NCBI GenBank assembly: GCA_013824905.1
Contig: PNOO01000125.1
Location: 1 to 7,104 of the forward strand
DNA: 7,104 nt
Direction of reading: 5' to 3'
Origin: Syntrophus sp. (in: bacteria)
GTDB taxonomy: Bacteria > Desulfobacterota > Syntrophia > Syntrophales > UBA5619
Positions 1 to 5,065 of this stretch are shown here, piece after piece. Each line of letters opens with the position of its first letter. Position 1 is the stretch's first letter. The notes beneath the pieces are model-generated. The model ran no database searches. It saw nothing but the letters and a program-made list of their open reading frames with translations, and had not been told where the DNA came from. A program made the translations under genes and the position numbers.

Positions 1-26
1 GAAAAGAGAAAACCGGTCTTGCCGGC
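1..26 (-). terminator. Possible intrinsic terminator of the operon
   Basis: Read on the minus strand, GCCGG-CAAGA-CCGGT forms a short stem (four GC pairs plus a possible G-U) and is followed by TTTTCTCTTTTC at the window edge. It lies about 67 nt beyond the PPTase stop, a sensible place for the operon to end. The stem is short, so confidence is limited. Confidence 0.4.
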
Positions 27-49
27 AACTGTGATGGTGGGAATATAGC

Positions 50-80
50 ACAAATGATGCCCCTTGATCATATCATTTGT
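50..80. repeat. 9-bp inverted repeat downstream of the PPTase gene
   Basis: ACAAATGAT (50-58) and ATCATTTGT (72-80) are perfect complements with a 13-nt spacer. It sits 12 nt past the PPTase stop. It is AT-rich and has no T tract in either direction, so it is more likely a 3'-end stability structure or chance than a terminator. Confidence 0.5.
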
Positions 81-83
81 CTG

Positions 84-139
84 GCAGGCTGTTCAAAAAT
101 GCTTAGATGCAAGGCGCGCAAAAACCGAAGAGCGAGGCA
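84..139. repeat. Suspected dispersed intergenic repeat overlapping the PPTase 3' end
   Basis: The stretch beginning GCAGGCTGTTCAAAAATGC and continuing through GATGCAAGGCGCGC to GAGCGAGGC resembles a dispersed repeat I recall from intergenic regions of Deltaproteobacteria. No second copy lies in this window, so the call rests on memory and the boundaries are approximate. It supplies the final 14 or so codons and the stop of the PPTase gene. Confidence 0.4.
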
Positions 140-842
140 ATCGAAGGGCAAAGGCGGTGAAGCGGCCGTCGTGGCTGAGGCTGATCTCCACGGCGAGTGG
201 CAGGTCCCGCAAAAAGACACTGGGAGCGCCGGGGCCCAACCGCCCTTTTCGGATCGCGAGATCATCGATGGGACAGTCCAGACGGCGGGCAATCTCAACA
301 AGGAGCTGTCTGCGGACAAAGGCCGACACCCCGCCCGTATCTTTTCCCGCATCTACGACATCTACACGATGAACCAATGCGGCGAGATCTCCATCCCCTG
401 TGACCGCCAGGGCGTGTACATAATCGTCCGTCACAATGATCTTGAGCGCCGCCGCGCCGCCGGGGGTGATCACCCGTCCGGCGAGGCAGCTTTCCGATCC
501 CGCTGGGGCATCGATTGCCTTGCCGGCTTCTTGACTGTCCATGGCAATCCTGCCGGCTGAATCCTCAACACTGCTGATTGTATGACGGATATTCTGATCG
601 TCAAGGGCGACATGATAGCTCCGGGGAGTCGAGCGGATTGACGGATCGTCGCGGCTGACAGCCTTGTAGGCCGCCTCCTTCGCCGCCCAGAACGCCCAGA
701 GGAGTTTATCGGGGTATGCGGCCTCGACGATTCGGTCCCGTTCCTCAGGGGTGAAGACACGGCCGAGAAAACGATCATCCCCGCTTTTCCCGCAATTATC
801 GGTCTCCTTCAGATCGACGATGTCGTTACCGACGGGAGGCAA
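93..842 (-). CDS. 4'-phosphopantetheinyl transferase superfamily protein (TTG start)
   Basis: Would transfer phosphopantetheine from CoA to the serine of the neighbouring ACP. Length is 249 residues. The N-terminal motif VGNDIVDL has Asp7, matching the Mg-binding GxD site of AcpS; RVFTPEERDRI (28-38) and LWAFWAAKEAAYKA (48-61) carry the second motif with Glu56. A middle region of about 120 residues without a familiar motif separates these from ISLSHDGRFTAFAL near the C-terminus, which resembles the SISHDG motif of the superfamily. It is therefore larger than a normal AcpS (about 125) and closer to Sfp-sized enzymes. The start is TTG with GGAGGAGG upstream, 17 nt inside the acyltransferase gene. 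The last codons (about from LPRSSVF) lie in a suspected dispersed repeat. Confidence 0.85.
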   Translation of the reverse strand: MPPVGNDIVDLKETDNCGKSGDDRFLGRVFTPEERDRIVEAAYPDKLLWAFWAAKEAAYKAVSRDDPSIRSTPRSYHVALDDQNIRHTISSVEDSAGRIAMDSQEAGKAIDAPAGSESCLAGRVITPGGAAALKIIVTDDYVHALAVTGDGDLAALVHRVDVVDAGKDTGGVSAFVRRQLLVEIARRLDCPIDDLAIRKGRLGPGAPSVFLRDLPLAVEISLSHDGRFTAFALRLPRSSVFARLASKHF

Positions 843-1566
843 AGTATTCCTCCTCCATGCCGGCCAACCGTCCGACGATCCGCCGTGCGTATTCTCGTTG
901 GAGCCTGAGACCTCCCCCCTCCAGTTTACCGGGATCGAAGACCTCCACGGTCATGGTGAAGCATTCTCCTGAGCGGGGGAGCGTCCCAAAGGCCTCCTGA
1001 CCGTCGCCCCGAAGATAGACGAGCAGGATCTTGCAGCCGGGACATTCCTCGAGAAAACGTCCCACACCGTAGGAAAAGCCCTCCATGTCCACCCGCCCGG
1101 TCCGTGACCGTCCCCCCTCCGGAAAGACCATCAGGCTTTGCCGCCAACCCAGTACGTGTCGGCACTTGTCAAAGAGCCGTTGGAGCTCTTCGCGGCTGCC
1201 CCCCCGGTTTACGGGCAGACATTTGGCCAGATAGCACAGCACGGCAAGAAAAAGATTCCGCTGGAAATTGTCCCGCTCCGGAAGATTCCAAGGAACCCGT
1301 TTAAACCGAAGTATGTGAGCAAAAAGCGATGCCATCCCGATACTGATCAGGACCGAATCGATCATGGTCAAGTGGTTCGGGCAGATGATCCAGGGTCCCT
1401 CGTGCTCTTTCTGCAGGCGGGCAACCTCACTACGGATTCGCTCCAGATCCCTGATCCGGTAACCTCTCAGCCGAACGGCCAGGAAAATAAGCGATCCGAT
1501 GATGACCACGGCCAGACGCCCCAGGAGATACTGAAGCCCGAGGAGGAAACGGTCCCTTCTTCCCAT
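826..1566 (-). CDS. PlsC-type 1-acyl-glycerol-3-phosphate acyltransferase family protein
   Basis: Membrane-associated acyltransferase of 246 residues that would move an acyl group from ACP or CoA to a lysophospholipid or other hydroxyl acceptor. A single hydrophobic segment lies at about residues 8-33 (GRLAVVIIGSLIFLAV), then the PlsC motifs in order: NHLTMID with His65 and Asp70 (HX4D), LPVNRGG (117-123), and VFPEGGRSRTG (147-157). All catalytic residues are present. The likely acceptor is lysophosphatidate, but PlsC-like enzymes in polyene and lipid clusters use other acceptors, so this is open. The ATG at 1566 has AAGGGA very close upstream. The 3' end overlaps the PPTase start by 17 nt. 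Confidence 0.9.
   Translation of the reverse strand: MGRRDRFLLGLQYLLGRLAVVIIGSLIFLAVRLRGYRIRDLERIRSEVARLQKEHEGPWIICPNHLTMIDSVLISIGMASLFAHILRFKRVPWNLPERDNFQRNLFLAVLCYLAKCLPVNRGGSREELQRLFDKCRHVLGWRQSLMVFPEGGRSRTGRVDMEGFSYGVGRFLEECPGCKILLVYLRGDGQEAFGTLPRSGECFTMTVEVFDPGKLEGGGLRLQREYARRIVGRLAGMEEEYFASRR
849..856 (-). promoter_or_regulatory. Shine-Dalgarno GGAGGAGG that sets the TTG start of the PPTase
   Basis: GGAGGAGG is encoded within the plsC-type gene (codons of MEEEY), with its 3' end 6 nt before the TTG at 842. No ATG or GTG precedes the VGNDIVDL motif in this frame at a plausible distance, so the TTG is the best start. Confidence 0.75.
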
Positions 1567-1575
1567 GATCCCTTG

Positions 1576-1824
1576 TTAAGCCGCCTTCTGCTGAATCAGC
1601 GTGACGGCGTCCCCGATCGTTGCGATCCGGTCGGCTTCCTCGTCGTCGATCGAGGTCCCAAAGACGTCCTCGCACTTGATGATGATATCGACGAGCCTGG
1701 CCGAGTTGACTTTCAGGTCTTTAAGAATGTGGGTTTCCGCCGTCGCATTTTCCAACAGGGAGGCATCTTTGACGTATCCCCTAAGAATTTCTATGACTTT
1801 CTTTGTAATCTGTTCTTCACTCAT
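1576..1824 (-). CDS. Acyl carrier protein with a variant phosphopantetheine site
   Basis: A small acidic carrier protein of 82 residues, the normal ACP size, with the expected helical pattern. The phosphopantetheine site is Ser41 in LKDLKVNSARLVDII, followed by KCEDVFGTSIDDEEADRIATIGDAVTLI, which matches the ACP second and third helices. The usual DSL triplet is replaced by NSA, so the Asp before the Ser, normally present in housekeeping ACP, is Asn. This points to a dedicated ACP recognised by pathway-specific partners, presumably the PPTase and synthases encoded beside it. It is followed after 9 nt by the acyltransferase gene. Confidence 0.93.
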   Translation of the reverse strand: MSEEQITKKVIEILRGYVKDASLLENATAETHILKDLKVNSARLVDIIIKCEDVFGTSIDDEEADRIATIGDAVTLIQQKAA

Positions 1825-1831
1825 GACATTT

Positions 1832-1838
1832 CCTCCTT
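1832..1838 (-). promoter_or_regulatory. Strong Shine-Dalgarno AAGGAGG for the ACP gene
   Basis: AAGGAGG on the minus strand, 7 nt before the ATG at 1824, is the best ribosome site in the window. The 48-nt gap before the ACP gene (1825-1872) holds this site and no clear promoter. A competing ATG at 1829 opens only ATG-TCA-TGA and sits too close to the site. Confidence 0.85.
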
Positions 1839-1872
1839 CAGTGCTTATGGTGCTTGTGGTTTCGTTTAATCA

Positions 1873-3150
1873 TCATGATTCCCATTTTCGGAAAATCAGG
1901 CAACTGTTTACATCGCCGAAGCCGAAACCGGCCTTGGCAATAATCTTGAGATCGGGGTGCGCAAGGACCGTCTGAGGAATGCTCTTCGCGAACGGAACGA
2001 TCTCCGGGTGAAGATCCTCGCAATTCAATGAGGGATGGATAAAGCCCTTGCAAAGCTGCAGAACGACGGCCACACATTCGATCGCCCCCGCCGCACCCAG
2101 GCAGTGGCCGATCATCGATTTGGTCGAGTTGATGTAAGGAAACGCCTCCGGGGACCGCCCCAGGGCCGCCGACCAGTTCTTCACTTCTACGGGATCGGCG
2201 TATGTCGCCGTCAGGTGACCGTTGATCGCGTCGATCTGCCGGGGGTCGATCCCCGCGTCGGCGACGGCGCCTTGGACGCACCGTTTCACCCCCTCCGGAT
2301 TCGGCGCAGTGATGGAGCCTCCCATTCGATGGCCGCCGCAGTTCACCGTGCCGCCCAGGATCTCGGCATAGATCCGAACCCCGCGAGCCAGTGCCGACTC
2401 CAGTTCCTCGAGCATGAACATGGCGCCGCCCGCCCCGGGAACGAATCCGGAGGCGCTCGCGCTCATCGGTCGGGAGGCCTGCTCCGGCCGGTCGTTGAAC
2501 TTCCGACAGATCACGCGCATGGCGTCGAAGCCGGACCAGATGTAAGGCGACGCCCCTTCCGACCCACCGGCCAGCATCCGGGTGGCGAGTCCGTTCCTGA
2601 TGCGCCCCATTGCCTCGATGAGCGCTTCATTCCCCGTGCTGCAGGCTGATGAATTCGAGGTCACCTTGTTGCCCAGGGCCAAGAGACCGGCGATCCGGGC
2701 GCTCGTCCCGCTGTTCATCACCTGCTCTACAATCCGGCTTCCCATCCGCCGGACATTCCCTGCGTTGACCATCGGCACCACCGTCCGGGAGATCGTGTCC
2801 ATCCCGCCGATTCCCGAACCTGCGATGACGCCTGTCTCCCAGTCCACATGATCGTCCTCCGGCTCGGGGACGGCAAAACCGGCGTCTTTCCAGGCGTCTA
2901 CGGACGCCACGGAGGCATAGCCGATATTATCATTCAGCGACTGGAGCTTTTCATGATCGAAATAGCTTTTGCGTACGACCTCAAAATCCTGTGGTATTCC
3001 CCCCACCTGGCAGCCGAAATTCAATGCCTCAAGCTCCGGGATATGTCGAATCCCCGAGATACCTTCCCTAAGGGCCTTCTCGAACGCCGCAAGTCCATGA
3101 CCGTTCGGCGCAACAACCCCCATCCCAGTAATGACCACCCTTCGCTTCAT
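1873..3150 (-). CDS. KAS I/II-type 3-oxoacyl-ACP synthase (FabF/FabB family, divergent)
   Basis: Decarboxylating elongation enzyme of the thiolase fold, 425 residues, the normal length for FabF/FabB. It starts MKRRVVITGMGVVAPNG, as this family does. The nucleophile is Cys170 in NSSACSTGNEAL. The two histidines are His312 in NGHLTAT (usually NAHGTST) and His349 in NSTKSMIGHCLGAAGA, with Lys344. The gating loop reads AGFGFGDVNSCLIF, with Asp where FabF has Gly (FGFGGTN). The triad is complete, so it should be active and is not a chain-length-factor-type partner. The substitutions around the second active-site motif suggest a specialised subfamily. Because the upstream partner is FabA, a KAS I-like role in elongating unsaturated intermediates is possible (inference). 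The start overlaps the FabZ stop (ATGA); GGAGG lies 10 nt upstream. Confidence 0.93.
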   Translation of the reverse strand: MKRRVVITGMGVVAPNGHGLAAFEKALREGISGIRHIPELEALNFGCQVGGIPQDFEVVRKSYFDHEKLQSLNDNIGYASVASVDAWKDAGFAVPEPEDDHVDWETGVIAGSGIGGMDTISRTVVPMVNAGNVRRMGSRIVEQVMNSGTSARIAGLLALGNKVTSNSSACSTGNEALIEAMGRIRNGLATRMLAGGSEGASPYIWSGFDAMRVICRKFNDRPEQASRPMSASASGFVPGAGGAMFMLEELESALARGVRIYAEILGGTVNCGGHRMGGSITAPNPEGVKRCVQGAVADAGIDPRQIDAINGHLTATYADPVEVKNWSAALGRSPEAFPYINSTKSMIGHCLGAAGAIECVAVVLQLCKGFIHPSLNCEDLHPEIVPFAKSIPQTVLAHPDLKIIAKAGFGFGDVNSCLIFRKWES

Positions 3151-3665
3151 AAACCCGCTTCCTCCGCGATATTTCTCTCTTGATTCATCAAAAACTGCAC
3201 CCGCGGCACCCCTTTGCCGGCCAGGGTCCCTGAACAGACCAGCTCGCCGCTGGGCCGCGCCATGGAGACGTCGACCTTGAGCTGGTTTCCTCTGAAATAG
3301 ACTTTCTTGCCCGTCACCATGACGGATTCTTCGGGGCCGACCACACCGGTGAATTCCACATTCTCCGCCAACGTGAAGAGCGTAACCGGATCTTCGATCC
3401 CCTTCCGTTTCTCCCTGAAAAGCAGCGACAGATAGAGGCCGAACGCCACCACCCCCGTCTGGGCCATCGTCTCGATGAGGATGACCCCCGGAGTGATGGG
3501 GAGCCCGGGGAAGTGGCCCCGATAGAAATATTCGTCGCTGCGGAACCGGTAGACACCGACGATACGTTCCTCGTCCAGCGCCAGTATTTCATCAATAAAC
3601 CGGAAAGGAGGCTGCTGGGGCACCATCGCAACGACCCGTTCCCGCATAAAGCGATCAGCCTCCAT
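3147..3665 (-). CDS. fabZ: FabZ-type 3-hydroxyacyl-ACP dehydratase
   Basis: Hotdog dehydratase of 172 residues from the chosen start, converting 3-hydroxyacyl-ACP to trans-2-enoyl-ACP. The signature YFYRGHFPGLPITPGVILIE places the catalytic His at 51 and Glu at 65; Glu and the GHFPG motif mark it as FabZ rather than FabA. FRFIDEI (about 21-27) is the usual N-terminal strand. The ATG at 3665 is preferred because GGAGG sits 5 nt upstream. Alternative in-frame ATGs are at 3683 (inside fabG) and 3647 (MRERVVAMVPQ, just after the fabG stop), so 166-178 residues are possible. It is longer than E. coli FabZ (151), with a tail after the hotdog core (VQFLMNQERN...). Its stop overlaps the KAS start as ATGA. 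Confidence 0.9.
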   Translation of the reverse strand: MEADRFMRERVVAMVPQQPPFRFIDEILALDEERIVGVYRFRSDEYFYRGHFPGLPITPGVILIETMAQTGVVAFGLYLSLLFREKRKGIEDPVTLFTLAENVEFTGVVGPEESVMVTGKKVYFRGNQLKVDVSMARPSGELVCSGTLAGKGVPRVQFLMNQERNIAEEAGL

Positions 3666-4383
3666 ACATGCCTCCGTTGACATGGATCACCGTGCCGGTG
3701 ATGTAAGATCCCGACGTGGCCAGAAAGCCGACCACTTCCGCCACCTCCTCGGGTCGCCCCATCCGGCCCAGGGGGATCCGGCCGAAGATTTCCGCCTTAA
3801 CCTCTTCGGGCAGTCCGGCGGTCATCCGCGTTGCGATGAAACCGGGCGCAACGGAATTGATCAGGATATTCCGCCCCTTAAGCTCCCGAGCAAGCGATTT
3901 GGTCAGGGCGTCCAGCGCCGCCTTCTCCATCGCATAAGGAATCTGGCCGGCATTCCCCGTGTGGCCGATGACGCTCGAGATGTTGATAATCCTCCCGCTG
4001 TCGGCGCGGAGCATGAACTGGCGGAGCAGGCGTTTCGTAAGAACCCAGGCGCCCCGGAGAGTCGCCCGCTGCGCGTCGAACTGTTCGATCCGCATCCTCT
4101 GCATGTCTGCGTCAATAGACACCCCGGCATTGTTCACCAGAACGTCGACCCGATCCGTTTCCTGTTTGATCTGTTCCGCCATCGCCTCTACCTGGTCGAT
4201 ATCGGCCAGATCCGCCGCAACGAGAAATCCATCGCCGATCTCCGCAAGCAGCGCCTCTGAAGCCGCGCCGCTCGACCGGTAGTGGATTCCCACTCGAAAT
4301 CCCTTGGCCGCAAGCTCCCGGACACAGGCCGCCCCAATCCCCGTTCCGCCGCCCGTCACGATCGCCACTTTTTTTTCACTCAT
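3655..4383 (-). CDS. fabG: FabG-type 3-oxoacyl-ACP reductase (SDR family)
   Basis: Classical short-chain dehydrogenase of 242 residues that reduces 3-oxoacyl-ACP to 3-hydroxyacyl-ACP, presumably with NADPH. The cofactor motif is TGGGTGIG (10-17) and NNAG lies at 84-87. The catalytic residues Ser137 (NISSVIG), Tyr150 and Lys154 (YAMEK) keep the S-x12-Y-x3-K spacing. The end, ITGTVIHVNGGMYGG, is close to E. coli FabG (HVNGGMY), which favours a ketoacyl-ACP reductase over other SDRs. The Asn that usually completes the SDR tetrad (TNL in E. coli FabG) is Thr108 here (RATLRGAW). The ATG at 4383 is preferred for its Shine-Dalgarno site and the normal N-terminus MSEKKVAIVTGG. Its 3' end overlaps the FabZ gene by 11 nt. 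Confidence 0.92.
   Translation of the reverse strand: MSEKKVAIVTGGGTGIGAACVRELAAKGFRVGIHYRSSGAASEALLAEIGDGFLVAADLADIDQVEAMAEQIKQETDRVDVLVNNAGVSIDADMQRMRIEQFDAQRATLRGAWVLTKRLLRQFMLRADSGRIINISSVIGHTGNAGQIPYAMEKAALDALTKSLARELKGRNILINSVAPGFIATRMTAGLPEEVKAEIFGRIPLGRMGRPEEVAEVVGFLATSGSYITGTVIHVNGGMYGG
3671..3675 (-). promoter_or_regulatory. Shine-Dalgarno GGAGG deciding the FabZ start
   Basis: GGAGG lies inside the last codons of fabG, 5 nt before the ATG at 3665. A second GGAGG overlaps that ATG and could serve the ATG at 3647, so the start is favoured but not settled. Confidence 0.6.
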
Positions 4384-4391
4384 TTCCGATA

Positions 4392-4397
4392 CTCCCT
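4392..4397 (-). promoter_or_regulatory. Shine-Dalgarno site that sets the fabG start
   Basis: AGGGAG on the minus strand, 8 nt before the ATG at 4383. It lies 3 nt beyond the foot of the large inverted repeat, so folding of the transcript could affect ribosome access. It supports the ATG at 4383 over an upstream TTG at 4440 whose codons would be the repeat itself. Confidence 0.75.
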
Positions 4398-4400
4398 GAT

Positions 4401-4484
4401 GGATAAATAGATAAATAATAAATAGGATAAATAGGGACAATAAATAGGGACAGCGCCCTATTTATCCTATTTATCTATTTATCC
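4401..4484. repeat. Long AT-rich imperfect inverted repeat between fabA and fabG
   Basis: The arms are 4401-4436 (36 nt) and 4456-4484 (29 nt). The outer stem pairs 4401-4417 (GGATAAATAGATAAATA) with 4468-4484 perfectly over 17 bp. The inner stem pairs 4425-4436 (GGATAAATAGGG) with 4456-4467 perfectly over 12 bp. Seven unpaired bases, ATAAATA (4418-4424), bulge from one arm, and the loop is 19 nt. In the minus-strand transcript it would form a strong hairpin that contains the fabA stop codon and ends 3 nt before the fabG Shine-Dalgarno site. No T tract follows, so it is not a typical intrinsic terminator. An RNA-processing, stability or translation-control role is inference. Its AT-rich make-up differs sharply from the GC-rich genes on both sides. 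Confidence 0.9.
4427..4452. repeat. Two tandem 13-bp copies of ATAAATAGGGACA
   Basis: Exact adjacent direct repeats at 4427-4439 and 4440-4452, the first overlapping the inner stem and the second lying in the loop of the inverted repeat. Both contain ATAAATAGGG, so the single complementary stretch CCCTATTTAT (4456-4465) can pair with either copy. Pairing with the second copy gives a compact 10-bp hairpin with a 6-nt loop; pairing with the first gives the long stem. They may be a slippage product. Confidence 0.9.
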
Positions 4485-5065
4485 ATCCGTCCGCCGACGG
4501 AGTTGACCGACCGGCAGGGATAGTCGGGATAGGCAATCCCCTTGAAGACCCCCGTCCGGGCTCCATGGATTTCGGCGATCCGTTCGCCGTCTACAGAGAC
4601 CACCCCTTCCCCGATAACAATGCTCGCCCCCGATTCCTTCAGTTGTGTGAAACGCCGCACCTCTACGTCGTACCGCACGCAACGGTTAAAAGGGCGGATC
4701 TGGCCGCTGAAGATCACTTCTCCACTGCCGAGCGCCCGGCCCGAACCGAGCGCCCCTCGCCAGACGCAAAAAAATCCCAGGAGCTGCCATACCGCATCCA
4801 CCGCCAGACAGCCGGGCTGGACCGGATCGGCAGGCATGTGGCATTGAAAATACCAGGCGTCGAGGCGGATATCCTGTTCCGCCACGATCCTCCCCTGACG
4901 GCCGTCCCCGGTGATCTCCAGAATCCGGTCCACCATCAGGAAGGGCGGCGCCGGCAGACGGGCAGTGAAATCCTCCGGAGGGTCATCCACCAGAGTCCCG
5001 TAGGCGAAGGCGATGAGCTCCTCCAGACCGAAGCGGGAGCATGTTTTAAACTCGTCGTACGTCAT
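4475..5065 (-). CDS. fabA: FabA-type 3-hydroxyacyl-ACP dehydratase/isomerase
   Basis: Hotdog-fold 3-hydroxyacyl-ACP dehydratase, 196 residues against about 171 in E. coli FabA. FabA enzymes dehydrate 3-hydroxydecanoyl-ACP and can isomerise trans-2 to cis-3, keeping a double bond in the chain. Strong matches are LPAPPFLMVDRILEI (about 37-51), WYFQCHMPADPVQPGCL (71-87), and AVDAVWQLLGF followed by GSGEVIFSGQI. The catalytic His76 and Asp90 are both present, and Asp rather than Glu at the second position separates it from FabZ. The start overlaps the KAS III stop as ATGA, with GGAG 8 nt upstream. The C-terminus carries about 20 extra residues ending in GGRMDK, and the stop codon TAG (4477-4475) lies inside the large inverted repeat. 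Whether it isomerises cannot be read from the sequence. Confidence 0.93.
   Translation of the reverse strand: MTYDEFKTCSRFGLEELIAFAYGTLVDDPPEDFTARLPAPPFLMVDRILEITGDGRQGRIVAEQDIRLDAWYFQCHMPADPVQPGCLAVDAVWQLLGFFCVWRGALGSGRALGSGEVIFSGQIRPFNRCVRYDVEVRRFTQLKESGASIVIGEGVVSVDGERIAEIHGARTGVFKGIAYPDYPCRSVNSVGGRMDK

Noticed and set aside
54..560. 168-codon plus-strand ORF opposite the PPTase
   Set aside because: No recognisable domain; it overlaps a PPTase with recognisable motifs on the other strand.
1138..1869. 243-codon plus-strand ORF opposite the acyltransferase and ACP
   Set aside because: It is antisense to two conserved genes and shows no recognisable domain.
4384..4440. N-terminal extension of FabG from a TTG at 4440 giving a hydrophobic, membrane-anchor-like segment (LFILFIIYLF)
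   Set aside because: Those codons are the inverted repeat read as protein; the ATG at 4383 has a good ribosome site and a normal FabG N-terminus.
4401..4484. Inverted repeat as a CRISPR unit, insertion-sequence end or intrinsic terminator
   Set aside because: There is no spacer array, no transposase or target duplication, and no T tract after the stem; the downstream genes continue the same pathway.
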